NCBI RefSeq assembly: GCF_010993975.1
Contig: NZ_JAACZO010000052.1
Location: 62,001 to 126,000 of the forward strand
DNA from: Halomonas faecis
Lineage (GTDB): Bacteria; Pseudomonadota; Gammaproteobacteria; Pseudomonadales; Halomonadaceae
Length of the DNA: 64,000 nucleotides
Direction: 5' to 3'
Part shown: in pieces, positions 29,043-37,646 of the stretch
Layout: the number at the start of each line of letters is the position of its first letter
Position numbering within the stretch: position 1 is the stretch's first letter
Notes under the pieces: generated by a model
What the model saw: the letters and a program-made list of their open reading frames with translations, nothing else
What the model was told of the DNA's origin: nothing
Databases searched by the model: none
Position numbers and translations under genes: made by a program

Positions 29043-30440
29043 ATGTCCGTTTTTCGTGGGTCGTTGAGCGCCGGGGTCACCCTGTTACTGACCGCACCGA
29101 CGGTGCTGGCCGATGCCGATCGGCTGGAAGCCGATCTGCGCGGTCTGTTCGGTGCCGATAGCGAGGTCGAGATCGGCGAGGTGTCGGACGCCATGCTGCG
29201 TTCCCGAGTCACCGCCGAGGATGTGGTGTTCATCGGCGCAGAGGGGGAGCGCCTGACCATCGACCGCTACGTGGTCAGCGGCGACTATGACAGTCCCGAT
29301 GAGGTCACCCTGGAAGGATTGCGCCTGGACGATGAGCGGTCCGAACTGGCGTTGGTGGAGGTCGCGCGCATCGTGTTGGGTGAGCCGTCGCGGGCGGTCT
29401 TCCCCTTCGATGACAGTCTGGCTCCACAAGACGTCCGTATCGGCAGCCTGACCATCGACGACATCACCGTCGATCTTGCCTCGGAGCTGGCCCGGGAACT
29501 GTTCGACGAAGCCGAGCTGGACGATGCCCAGGGCCTCGTCACCATCGCCAGCATCACCGGCGAAGGGTTCAGTCACGACGCCATCGAGCGCCTCGAGATG
29601 ACCGATGTCGCCGGGCAGGGCGAGAATCTCGGCGAGTTCGGCGCCGGCTCCTTCAGCCTTGCCTCATTGATGTTCGAAGGTCTGCGCGGCCTCGACCAGG
29701 AGGATGAAGAGCAGCTCGATGTCCTGGTGCTCAGCGACCTCGTCGTCGATTCCGACAGACTCGTCGGCAGCCTGTCGCAGTTGCGCGTCGACGGCGACTT
29801 CAGCGACGGTCAGGGCGGCGTGGAGGTCGATGATTTCCAGGCCGACCTGGCGCGCATGATCGAACTGGCGCCGGAGCAGGAGCGAGCGCAGCTGCGCATG
29901 GTCAGCAACGTGCTCACCGACGGGAGCGGCGAGCTGCGTCTCGACGCCGCTTTCCTCGGCAACTGGGAGGAGGGCGACGAGCGGAGTCTGATCACCAGCG
30001 ATAGCCAGATCACGATCCACGACGCTCTGAAGCTGCTGCTGGACGTCGAGTTGCCGGTGGTACTGCCAACGGGCGTCACCCCCGAGGCGGTGTTCGCCGA
30101 CGCCGAAGTGCTCGAGCTGGCCACGCTGCTGGGCGGTGACATGCGTCTGACCCTCGCCGAGCAGGGGCTGTTCGGCCGTTTGGTGACCTTGGGCGCAGCC
30201 ATGGAGGGGGTAACCGAGAGCCAGTATCTCGAGCAGGCCCGCACCCAGGCCGAAGGCTTCGGCATGATGTTCGGCCCCGAAGTGCAGCAGCTACTGCTGG
30301 GGCTGGTGAGCCTCGCCGAAGGTGCCGCCGAAGAGGTCGAGTTGACGGTCAACCTGCCTGCCGAAAGCAACCTGAAAACCTATACCGGCGATCCGCTGGC
30401 GCTGCCCGACAAGCTGTCGCTCAAGGTCGAGACCCGCTGA
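29043..30440 (+). CDS. Secreted acidic protein of unknown function
   Basis: I do not recognise this 465-aa protein. It has a signal peptide (hydrophobic about 8-20, cleavage likely after VLA at residue 24) and a very acidic mature chain rich in Asp, Glu and Leu, with repeated motifs of the type (D/E)xxxLxGLRxxDExxE and DVRIGSLTIDDITVDL, suggesting a stack of beta strands and amphipathic segments, perhaps related to the DUF945-type periplasmic proteins. No cysteine or catalytic motif stands out. Acidity fits a halophile's periplasmic protein. GGGAGGAG precedes the ATG. It stands alone, between ybbP and a convergent metallohydrolase. Confidence 0.7.
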   Translation: MSVFRGSLSAGVTLLLTAPTVLADADRLEADLRGLFGADSEVEIGEVSDAMLRSRVTAEDVVFIGAEGERLTIDRYVVSGDYDSPDEVTLEGLRLDDERSELALVEVARIVLGEPSRAVFPFDDSLAPQDVRIGSLTIDDITVDLASELARELFDEAELDDAQGLVTIASITGEGFSHDAIERLEMTDVAGQGENLGEFGAGSFSLASLMFEGLRGLDQEDEEQLDVLVLSDLVVDSDRLVGSLSQLRVDGDFSDGQGGVEVDDFQADLARMIELAPEQERAQLRMVSNVLTDGSGELRLDAAFLGNWEEGDERSLITSDSQITIHDALKLLLDVELPVVLPTGVTPEAVFADAEVLELATLLGGDMRLTLAEQGLFGRLVTLGAAMEGVTESQYLEQARTQAEGFGMMFGPEVQQLLLGLVSLAEGAAEEVELTVNLPAESNLKTYTGDPLALPDKLSLKVETR

Positions 30441-30484
30441 GCACGGCCGCTGGAGGGGCCGCTCTTCAGCGGTTGTCGGCATCG

Positions 30485-30508
30485 CGAAGGCGCCTGGCGG
30501 CGCCTTCG
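30485..30508. terminator. Hairpin between convergent genes
   Basis: CGAAGGCGCC-TGGC-GGCGCCTTCG, a perfect 10-bp stem, lies between the stops of the acidic protein gene and the M81 gene. A weaker CCGCTG/CAGCGG stem precedes it (30447-30472). No U-run. Confidence 0.55.
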
Positions 30509-30523
30509 TCCCATGCGTGCCGG

Positions 30524-32041
30524 TTATGTCGATGTCGCTTCCGCGTCGAGCGGGTGGATCGGGCGCGGTACGCGACGATACGTCAGCCGCGAGAGGTCGG
30601 GGCTGGTCAGCCCGCCGCCGTCGACCAGGTGGATCGCACCGGCGATGGGGCCGTAGGCCGCTCGGAAGTGCTGGGTCGACTTCAGCGCGACCACCCGCTT
30701 GGCGGCCGGGTCGGCACCCAGGCTGCGGAAGATGCCCAGATCCAGCGCCTGGGTGGCCAGGCTGGTGACCAGCAGTTCGATGGCACCGATCTCCAGCAGT
30801 GCGCAGCGACCGCACGACTGTTCCACGCCTTCCCACATTGGGCTTTCCACTCGATACTTGCCGTCGCCCAGGCGCTTGACCCGAACCGTGGCGATGAAGG
30901 GGCCGCCGCCGAAGTGCGGATCGGCCTTGCCGCCAATGGCCATCTCCAGCGTCTGGCCTTCACCGGCCTGCCAGGCTGCCTCCACCGCCTGGGGGTCGTG
31001 CAGGGCGCCGAACAGCGTCTCCGGCGGGGCCTTGGCGCGTCCGTAGGCATGGTCGAGGGCGGCCAGCAGGGCGGTGCTGTCGGCATAGGCACCGTCGCCA
31101 GGGTTGTCCGATAGGTCGGCCAGCACCAGTGGGCCCTGGCGTTCCGGGGCATAGGCGAGCGCCACGCAGGCTGCCGTCTCGGGGCTGAGAACGGCTTCCT
31201 GTTCGGCATCCCGGGCCTGCCACATCGCCTTGCCGATCTCCTCGGCAATGCGTTGGGCCAGTGCCGGGGCGCCATGGTGCACTACCGTCACCGAAGGGCC
31301 GATCTCCGGCACGTCGGAAAACGAAAAGCCCGCATTCAGGCTCACGTCGACGATCTCGGGGTGAGCGGCCTCGTGCCGTTGAGCCAGCGCGAGCAGGGAA
31401 GTCATGGGAGTGCGGTCGGTGCGACCGCCTTCTGGCAGGGTGATCATCGGCAGCTTGACCACCGCGGTGGCCAGCGGGCGCTGAGAGCCGTCGAGTCGGT
31501 CGGCCAACAGCTGCGCCGCCTTGCGACCCGTGGCCCGCATGTCCACGTGGGGAAAACTCTTGTAGGAGAGGATGGCCTGGGCGTGGTTGGCCATGTCCGG
31601 ATCGAGGTTGGCGTGCAGGTCGAGGCTCACCACGATGGGGACCTGCGGGCCCAGGCGTTCGCGCAGTTCGCGCACCAGGCGGAAATCGCCGTCTTGGCCG
31701 TCTTCCAGCACCATGGCGCCGTGCAGCGAGAGCAGTACCCCGTCCAGCGAATCCGCTGTGCTGGCCGCGGCGAGAATGCGTTCGCCGAAGCTTTCCCAGG
31801 CGGCCTGGGTGACCGGACCGCCTGGGGTGGCGAAGGTGGCTACTGGCGTGATCAGCGACCAAGCGTGCTCACGGGCCACCTCGACCATGCCGCCGATCTC
31901 GTTCTGGGTATCCGCCAGGGCGGGAATGACCGCGCCATCTTCGTGGCAGTAGAAACCCCGGAAGGCTTCGACGCCCGTCGTGCGGGCGCAGAAAGTATTA
32001 GTCTCGTGCATGAACTGCGCGAGCAGAATGTTGCGCGGCAT
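30524..32041 (-). CDS. M81-family metallohydrolase (MlrC-like)
   Basis: Zinc-dependent hydrolase of the MlrC (microcystinase C) family, 505 aa, made of the N-terminal DUF1485 domain (about 3-295) and the C-terminal MlrC domain. Likely metal and active-site motifs: MHETNTF (11-17), SLHGAM (105-110) and SLDLHANLD (139-147). Family members cleave amide or peptide bonds in small peptides and related compounds; the natural substrate here is unknown. The ATG giving MPRNILLAQF was chosen as the family start; two upstream starts (TTG at 32068, ATG at 32056) are possible. It diverges from a LysR gene and lies beside a TRAP transporter and the ord-ortAB genes, suggesting it releases the compound those enzymes degrade. 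Confidence 0.85.
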   Translation of the reverse strand: MPRNILLAQFMHETNTFCARTTGVEAFRGFYCHEDGAVIPALADTQNEIGGMVEVAREHAWSLITPVATFATPGGPVTQAAWESFGERILAAASTADSLDGVLLSLHGAMVLEDGQDGDFRLVRELRERLGPQVPIVVSLDLHANLDPDMANHAQAILSYKSFPHVDMRATGRKAAQLLADRLDGSQRPLATAVVKLPMITLPEGGRTDRTPMTSLLALAQRHEAAHPEIVDVSLNAGFSFSDVPEIGPSVTVVHHGAPALAQRIAEEIGKAMWQARDAEQEAVLSPETAACVALAYAPERQGPLVLADLSDNPGDGAYADSTALLAALDHAYGRAKAPPETLFGALHDPQAVEAAWQAGEGQTLEMAIGGKADPHFGGGPFIATVRVKRLGDGKYRVESPMWEGVEQSCGRCALLEIGAIELLVTSLATQALDLGIFRSLGADPAAKRVVALKSTQHFRAAYGPIAGAIHLVDGGGLTSPDLSRLTYRRVPRPIHPLDAEATST

Positions 32042-32216
32042 TGGTGAGCACCCCATCGTTTCGTTCAACGCGTTGGGGCGTCATGCATGCGGCATCGGAA
32101 AAGCCGTTTTTACTCGCGGTGTCATGGAGTGTCAATACGCACTGCGGCAATCCGTCGGTTGTGGCAGCGCCGACGTGCGCCGATGATGGAAAGCGACGAC
32201 GATACGGGACGAAACG
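32042..32216. promoter_or_regulatory. Divergent control region between the M81 gene and lysR
   Basis: 175 bp with both promoters. ACGAAACGATG occurs in inverted orientation near both ends (32051-32061 and 32209-32219), immediately at the lysR ATG and at an alternative M81 ATG. No clear -35/-10 pair stands out. LysR proteins usually act on such divergent gaps. Confidence 0.4.
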
Positions 32217-33119
32217 ATGCGAGACGTGCAGCTACGCTATTTCTACACCGTGGCCAACGAAGGCTCCATCCGCAAGGCAGCCGAGAAGCTCAACGTGGCG
32301 GCGTCGGCGTTGAGCCGGCGCATCACCCAGATCGAAGAGGATCTGGGGGTGCCGCTGTTCGAGCGCCATGCGCGGGGACTCAGACTCACCGATGCCGGAC
32401 GAATCTACTACGATCATGCCCGCCAGACTCTGCTCAACGAAGAGTGGGCGGTGGGCGAGATCGAGGCGATCAAGGATCTGCGCCGCGGGCAGATTCGCCT
32501 CTACTGTGTGGAAGGCACCATCGGCAGCATCCTCACCGATGCCATCGCCGCCTTCCGGCCGGGCTCGCCGGGGGTCAAGATCTTCGTCAACCGTGCCGGC
32601 AGTACCGGCGTGGTGCGCGCCGTGGCTGCCGACGAGGTCGACCTGGGCCTGGCACTCGATCCGCCATTGCATCGCGACGTCATGGTGCTCGAGGAGGTAC
32701 CCGCTCCGCTCTATGCCGTCCACTCACCCGACTTCGACTTTCCCCATGCCGCTCCCGAGCTGGCTGACCTGGCCGACTACCCGGTGGCCATCCCGCCGGA
32801 CAGCAGCTACGGCCTGCGCGATCTCATCGACCGCGTGGTTCGCCAACGGGCGGACATTCAGTTGCAAGTACCGCTGCACTGCGACTCGATCTTTGGTCTA
32901 ACCGGCTTCGCCCTGAGCGGGCAGGGGGTATCGATCCTGCCCAAGTGCTCCTTCGTCAACGAGCTGGATGACGGACGATTGCTGGCCAAGCCGTTGCAGG
33001 ACCCGCCACTGCGCGATGCGCACCTGACATTGATGGCGCGACGACACCGCACCCTACCGCCCGTGACACGCCGTTTCGGCGACATCCTGGCTGAGCATCT
33101 GCGTGAGGCAGCCACATAG
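32217..33119 (+). CDS. LysR-type transcriptional regulator
   Basis: DNA-binding regulator of 300 aa: N-terminal winged helix-turn-helix (about 3-62, with GSIRKAAEKLNVAASALSRRI) and a C-terminal substrate-binding domain of periplasmic-binding type (about 90-295). It lies between the divergent M81 gene and the dctPQM-ord-ortAB operon, so it most likely senses the imported compound or an intermediate and controls both. GGACGAAACG precedes the ATG; the ribosome site is weak. LysR proteins typically repress their own gene. Confidence 0.88.
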   Translation: MRDVQLRYFYTVANEGSIRKAAEKLNVAASALSRRITQIEEDLGVPLFERHARGLRLTDAGRIYYDHARQTLLNEEWAVGEIEAIKDLRRGQIRLYCVEGTIGSILTDAIAAFRPGSPGVKIFVNRAGSTGVVRAVAADEVDLGLALDPPLHRDVMVLEEVPAPLYAVHSPDFDFPHAAPELADLADYPVAIPPDSSYGLRDLIDRVVRQRADIQLQVPLHCDSIFGLTGFALSGQGVSILPKCSFVNELDDGRLLAKPLQDPPLRDAHLTLMARRHRTLPPVTRRFGDILAEHLREAAT

Positions 33120-33157
33120 CGTTCCAATCTCGGCAATCCGGTGTCGAATATTGATGC

Positions 33158-33185
33158 TTGTTGTCGAACGCTTCGCGCATACACT
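33158..33185 (+). promoter_or_regulatory. Possible promoter for the TRAP/ord operon
   Basis: TTGTTG, 16 bases, TACACT lies 160 bases before dctP in a 225-bp gap (33120-33344). Both hexamers are only moderate, as expected for an activator-dependent promoter. The gap holds no gene. Confidence 0.3.
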
Positions 33186-33344
33186 CGGTGAAGGGAAGGC
33201 GTCGTGACATGCCGAGCATCGGACACTGGGCAACGCAATCGAGTCTTTCGGATCGTTCGCGGGGTGGGCATACGGCTCACGTTCCGTGAATCGCCACCAT
33301 CCGACGGGCGGCTTCCGCCACGTCACACAACAACAGAGGGTGCC

Positions 33345-34397
33345 ATGAACGCATACAAGTCGATAAAAACGCTGTCACTCACTGCGCTGGGCGCATGCCT
33401 GGCCTTTCCGCTGTCATCGCTGGCGATGACCATCACTCTGGCCCATGAGGAGCCGGCCAACGTCGAGACCTCGGCGGCGCACCTCTCGGCCATGGTCTTC
33501 AAGGACGTGATCGAGACACGGTCGAACGGTGAGATGACCGTCGACATCCAGGCGGCCAGCGCCATGGGCAACCAGCGCGATCGCATGGAGCTGACCCAGG
33601 CCGGCGTCATCGACGTCAACGTGGCGGCCATCGGTGGACTGAGCCAATTCTACCCGGCCATGAACGCTATCGACCTGCCGTTCGCCTTTCCGGACACCGT
33701 GGTGGCCGAGCGCGTCTTCGACGGCGAATTCGGCGAGCGTCTCTCCGCGCAGCTACAGGAAGCCACTGGCCTGCACCTGCTGGCGGTGACCGCCGGGGAT
33801 TTCTACGTCTTCACCAACAGCGAGCGACCGGTGAAGAGTCCCGAGGACATGGAAGGCTTGCGCGTGCGCACCATGCAGGTGCCCAGCCACATCACCATGA
33901 TGGATGCCCTGGGCGCGTCCGCCACGCCGGTGCCCTGGGACGAACTCTACGGCGCCATGGAGACCGGCGTGGTGGACGCGCAGCACAACCCCATTCCGAT
34001 CATGGCCATCGGCAACCTGCAGGAGGTGCAGGACTACGCCACCCTCACCAACCACCTCTACGGTGCCGACTGGTGGGTGGCCAGCGACGACTTCGTGAGT
34101 GGACTGGACGACGAGCAGCGGCGCATCTTCCGCCATGCCGTGGAGTCCGCCAAGGTGGCTGGGCGCGGCGCCAAGCTGGGCTTGCGCGCCACCCAGTTCG
34201 GCACCGAGTTCCTTCAGGAAGCCGGTCTGGAAGTCTATTCACCGAGCCCGGCAGAGCTGGCCGAATTCCGCGAGCGTTCGGTGCCGGCCGTCATGCAGTC
34301 TCTGGAAAGCGAGTTCGGCGACGATGCCGTCGCGCTGGCCGAGGCGCTGCTCGACGCCGTGGAAGCCGCCGAGTCCGCCGTCTACGGCGCTGAGTGA
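33345..34397 (+). CDS. dctP: TRAP transporter substrate-binding protein (DctP family)
   Basis: Periplasmic receptor of a TRAP transporter, 350 aa. Signal peptide about 1-27 (cleavage near SSLA). The conserved carboxylate-binding arginine is R175 in GLRVRTMQVP, followed by the GASATPVPWDELYGAMETGVVDAQHNP signature. That arginine predicts a substrate with a carboxylate, which suits an amino acid or its derivative. AGAGGGTGCC precedes the ATG. It is the first gene of the operon feeding dctQM, ord and ortAB. Confidence 0.92.
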   Translation: MNAYKSIKTLSLTALGACLAFPLSSLAMTITLAHEEPANVETSAAHLSAMVFKDVIETRSNGEMTVDIQAASAMGNQRDRMELTQAGVIDVNVAAIGGLSQFYPAMNAIDLPFAFPDTVVAERVFDGEFGERLSAQLQEATGLHLLAVTAGDFYVFTNSERPVKSPEDMEGLRVRTMQVPSHITMMDALGASATPVPWDELYGAMETGVVDAQHNPIPIMAIGNLQEVQDYATLTNHLYGADWWVASDDFVSGLDDEQRRIFRHAVESAKVAGRGAKLGLRATQFGTEFLQEAGLEVYSPSPAELAEFRERSVPAVMQSLESEFGDDAVALAEALLDAVEAAESAVYGAE

Positions 34398-34415
34398 TCG
34401 GCCCGTGGTGATCTT

Positions 34416-34439
34416 GGGAGCCCGTTTCGGCGGGCTCCC
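34416..34439 (+). other. Intercistronic hairpin after dctP
   Basis: GGGAGCCCG-TTTCGG-CGGGCTCCC, a 9-bp perfect stem without a U-run, between dctP and dctQ. It probably protects the 3' end of a processed dctP message or lets only part of the transcripts continue, giving more receptor than membrane subunits. Confidence 0.6.
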
Positions 34440-34468
34440 GTTGTCCTTCACCTGACGGGAGGCGACGC

Positions 34469-34996
34469 GTGTCCGTCTTTCATTCCTGGATTCATCGTCT
34501 GGCTCGCTGGCTGGAAATCGCCACGGCGATTCCCCTGATCGTGGCCGGCGGCGGCATGGTGGTCGTGGTGCTGGCGGGCGTGGTGTTTCGCTACGTCATC
34601 AACGACCCGCTGATGTGGAGCGAAGCCCTGGCACGCTATCTCATGGTGTGGATCGGTCTGGTCGGTGCCGCCATCACTCTGAGACATGGCGAGCATATCC
34701 GCATCAACACCATTCGCCAGCGCTTGCCCCGCCTGCTGCGCCTGATCGGCGATCTCGCCGTGGCCCTGGCCATTGCCGGCTTCCTCTGGGTCATGACCGT
34801 CGAGGGCTGGTCGGCTGCCTGGCGCGGTGCCAACCAGTCGGCCTCGTCGCTGGGTATCTCCATGCTCTGGCCGCTGCTCGCGGTGCCCGTGGCCGGTGCG
34901 CTGATGCTCGTGCAGCACCTGCTGCGCACCCTGCTGTTGCTGACCGGCGGGCTACCCGATGACGGGCACGCCGCCGAACCGGGAGGCCTGTCATGA
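34469..34996 (+). CDS. dctQ: TRAP transporter small membrane subunit (DctQ family)
   Basis: Small integral membrane subunit, 175 aa, four hydrophobic helices (about 17-42, 51-75, 90-112, 131-155), with WSEALARYLMVWIGLVGAAI typical of DctQ. GTG start, chosen because GGGAGGCG lies just upstream. The stop overlaps the dctM ATG (ATGA). Confidence 0.9.
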   Translation: MSVFHSWIHRLARWLEIATAIPLIVAGGGMVVVVLAGVVFRYVINDPLMWSEALARYLMVWIGLVGAAITLRHGEHIRINTIRQRLPRLLRLIGDLAVALAIAGFLWVMTVEGWSAAWRGANQSASSLGISMLWPLLAVPVAGALMLVQHLLRTLLLLTGGLPDDGHAAEPGGLS

Positions 34997-36276
34997 TCTG
35001 GATGATTGGCCTGTTCGTGCTGCTGGTGATGCTCGGCACGCCGCTGGCATTTGCCATCGGCATCACGGCGATCTACGCCCTGCTGGAGAGTGGCGGCACG
35101 GCGTTGCTGCGGCTGGTGCCCATGCGGCTGTTTTCCGGTATCGACATGTTCTCGCTGATGGCCATGCCGTTCTTCATTCTGGCCGGCGACATGATGAACC
35201 GCATTCGCATCACCGACCGCCTCGTCGATCTGGCCAACGCCATGGTCGGGCGCGTGCGTGGGGCGCTGGCCTACGTCAACGTGCTGGTCTCGGTGCTGTT
35301 CGCCGGCTTGACCGGTGCTGCCGTGGCCGACACGGCGGCCATCGGGCGCATGATGATTCCCACCATGCACGCTCAGGGCTACGAGCGTGCCTTCGCCGCC
35401 GCTGTCACCGCGTCGTCGTCGGTGATCGGACCGATCATTCCGCCCTCGATCATCATGGTGATCTACGGCTCGCTCATGCAGGTCTCCATCGCCGGCCTGT
35501 TCGCCGCCGGCATCCTGCCCGGGATCCTCATGGCCGTGGCGCTGATGGGCTACATTGCCTGGCGCGCCAAGCGCGACGACCTGCCGGTGGCCGCGCTGCG
35601 CCGCGACACGCCGCCCCTGGCGGCGGCCACGCGCCGGGCTCTGGTGCCACTGATGATGCCGGTGATCATCCTCGGCGGGATCCTGGGGGGCATCGTCACG
35701 CCCACCGAGGCGGGTGCGCTGGCCGTCTTCTATGCGCTGATCGTGGGCGTGGTCGTGTATCGCAACCTGGGCTGGAAGGACATCGGTGCGCTGCTCTACG
35801 ACATGGTGCGCACCTCCGGTTCGGTGTTCATCATCCTCGCGGCGGCCTCGATCCTCGGCTGGGTGCTGGCCAAGGAGGGCGTGCCCGGGGAACTGGCGGC
35901 GCTGCTGCTGGGCATCAGCGACGATCCGCTCATCTTCCTGTTCGTCGTCTCCTTCGCCTTGCTGATCGTCGGCATGTTCATGGAGATGACCGCCGTGCTG
36001 ATCATCCTGGGGCCCATTCTCCATCCCATTGCCGTGTCGCTGGGCATCGACCCGCTGCACTTCGCCATCGTGATGATCGTCAACCTCAACATCGCCCTGG
36101 CCACGCCGCCGCTCGGGGCCTGCCTGTTCGTGGCCGCTTCGGTGGGGGAGGTGTCCTTCGAGCGGCTGATGCTGCGCATCCTGCCGTTCATCCTGGTGGA
36201 GGTGCTGGTATTGGCACTGGTCATCGCCTTTCCCGCTATCGCCCTCACGCTGCCGGCGTGGCTGGGGCTGCACTGA
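34993..36276 (+). CDS. dctM: TRAP transporter large membrane subunit (DctM family)
   Basis: The sodium-coupled permease of the TRAP system, 427 aa with about 12 helices. DctM motifs are visible: FSLMAMPFFILAGDMMNR, GAAVADTAAIGRMMIPTM and SSVIGPIIPPSIIMVIYG, and the C-terminal PLGACLFVAASVGEVSFE. Uses the sodium gradient, apt for a halophile. It is translationally coupled to dctQ and followed 18 bases later by ord, so transport and catabolism are one transcript. Confidence 0.94.
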   Translation: MIWMIGLFVLLVMLGTPLAFAIGITAIYALLESGGTALLRLVPMRLFSGIDMFSLMAMPFFILAGDMMNRIRITDRLVDLANAMVGRVRGALAYVNVLVSVLFAGLTGAAVADTAAIGRMMIPTMHAQGYERAFAAAVTASSSVIGPIIPPSIIMVIYGSLMQVSIAGLFAAGILPGILMAVALMGYIAWRAKRDDLPVAALRRDTPPLAAATRRALVPLMMPVIILGGILGGIVTPTEAGALAVFYALIVGVVVYRNLGWKDIGALLYDMVRTSGSVFIILAAASILGWVLAKEGVPGELAALLLGISDDPLIFLFVVSFALLIVGMFMEMTAVLIILGPILHPIAVSLGIDPLHFAIVMIVNLNIALATPPLGACLFVAASVGEVSFERLMLRILPFILVEVLVLALVIAFPAIALTLPAWLGLH

Positions 36277-36294
36277 CCTAGAGAGGAACCCTGC

Positions 36295-37320
36295 ATGCCC
36301 AACGACCTGATTCTCTGTGGCCTGGGCGCCATGGGGCAGCGCATCGCTCGCCTGGCGCTGGCCCGCGGCTACCGCATTCGCGCGGTGGTGGATCGCGACC
36401 CCGCCAAGGCGGGCAAGCGCCTGCACGAGCTGCTGGACAGCCCCGCGCCCGAGAGGCCGCTCACCGTGACCCCGGACCTCGATGCGGCGCTGGACGGCGA
36501 AAAGGCCACCGTGCTGCACGCCACGGGCTCGTTCCTGGTCGACGTGGCACCGCTGTTGCGCACCTGCCTGACGCATGGCCACGACGTCGTCACCATCGCC
36601 GAAGAGATGGCCTATCCGGCGGCGGCCGATGCCGGGCTCGCCGCCGAGCTCGACACGCTGGCCAGGGCGCACGAGGCCCGCCTGCTGGGCACCGGCGTCA
36701 ATCCGGGGTTTGCCATGGATGTGCTGCTGCTGGCACTGACCGTGCCTTGTGGCGAGGTCAGCCACGTGCACGCCCGGCGTTGCAACGACCTCTCCGACTT
36801 CGGCGCCACGGTACTCGACAGCCAGGGTGTGGGGCTCGTGCCCGAGGCCTTCGAAGCGGCCATCGCCTCGGGCGAGGTGGTAGGGCATGTGGGCTTTCGT
36901 CAGTCCATCGGCCTGATGGCCGCCCACCTGGGCTGGACCATCGACCGCATCGAAGAGCGCAAGTCGCCCATCGTCTCGCGGGTGGCGCGTTCGACGCCCT
37001 ACGTGTCGGTGGCACCGGGCGAGGTGGCCGGCTGCCATCACGAGGCCGTGGCCTACTGCGGCGAGCGGGAGGTGATCCGCCTGGAACATCCCCAGCAGAT
37101 TCGCCCCGAGCTGGAGGGCATCGAGACCGCCGATGTCGCGTGCATCAGCGGCGACCAGACCATCGAGATGCGCATCAGCCCCGAAGTCGCCGGCGGTGCC
37201 GGTACCGCGGCGTGCGCCGTGAACGCCATCGCCTACCTGGCCCAGGCCGCCCCGGGGCTCGTGCACCTCAACGAGCTACCGCTGACCAGCCCACGCTCCG
37301 TTCATTCACCAGCCGCCTGA
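36295..37320 (+). CDS. ord: 2,4-diaminopentanoate dehydrogenase-like oxidoreductase (Ord)
   Basis: NAD(P)-dependent amine dehydrogenase of the dihydrodipicolinate-reductase fold; in clostridial ornithine fermentation Ord converts 2,4-diaminopentanoate to 2-amino-4-oxopentanoate with release of ammonia. At 341 aa it has the Rossmann loop GLGAMG (9-14) and the conserved TGVNPGFAMDVLLLALT, and RRCNDLSDFG segments. GAGAGGAACC precedes the ATG. The assignment is strengthened by ortA and ortB immediately downstream, the standard partners. The other ornithine genes (racemase, aminomutase) are missing nearby, so the real substrate could be another diamino acid. Confidence 0.82.
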   Translation: MPNDLILCGLGAMGQRIARLALARGYRIRAVVDRDPAKAGKRLHELLDSPAPERPLTVTPDLDAALDGEKATVLHATGSFLVDVAPLLRTCLTHGHDVVTIAEEMAYPAAADAGLAAELDTLARAHEARLLGTGVNPGFAMDVLLLALTVPCGEVSHVHARRCNDLSDFGATVLDSQGVGLVPEAFEAAIASGEVVGHVGFRQSIGLMAAHLGWTIDRIEERKSPIVSRVARSTPYVSVAPGEVAGCHHEAVAYCGEREVIRLEHPQQIRPELEGIETADVACISGDQTIEMRISPEVAGGAGTAACAVNAIAYLAQAAPGLVHLNELPLTSPRSVHSPAA

Positions 37321-37331
37321 AGGAGGCCACC

Positions 37332-37646
37332 ATGCAAAGCCATTGCGGCCAGTGGGTGCAGATTCGCACCACGGTACTCGCCCCCGGCGAGCGTGCCGAC
37401 AGCATTCCCGCCGAAACCCAGCACGTTCCCCTCGACAGGCGCGTGAAGGGGTGGCAAGTCGCCCCCGAAACCGCCCGGGCCGGCGACGACGTGGAAGTGC
37501 GTTCGACGCTCGGTCGCCACTATTGGGGCCGGCTGGAGGCGATCAATCCGCCTTACGGCCACGATTTCGGGGCGGCGATTCCCGAGCTGCTGGAGGCCGG
37601 CGAGCAGGCACGTGCCATTCTCACCCAGGGGAGGAAGAGCTCATGA
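37332..37646 (+). CDS. ortA: 2-amino-4-oxopentanoate thiolase, alpha subunit (OrtA)
   Basis: Small 104-aa subunit of the PLP-dependent thiolase that cleaves 2-amino-4-oxopentanoate with CoA to acetyl-CoA and alanine. Recognised by size, the central region WVQIRTTVL...GWQVAP and by position between ord and ortB. GGAGGCCACC precedes the ATG 11 bases after the ord stop. Its stop overlaps the ortB ATG (ATGA), so the two subunits are made in step. Confidence 0.82.
   Translation: MQSHCGQWVQIRTTVLAPGERADSIPAETQHVPLDRRVKGWQVAPETARAGDDVEVRSTLGRHYWGRLEAINPPYGHDFGAAIPELLEAGEQARAILTQGRKSS

Noticed and set aside
33120-33344. Extension of DctP upstream into the lysR-dctP gap
   Set aside because: It would place 47 non-hydrophobic residues before the signal peptide; the internal ATG has its own ribosome site.
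34636-37266. 876-codon open frame antisense to dctM and ord
   Set aside because: Composition is dominated by His, Gln, Asp and Gly as expected of an antisense frame; the plus-strand TRAP genes have full family motifs.
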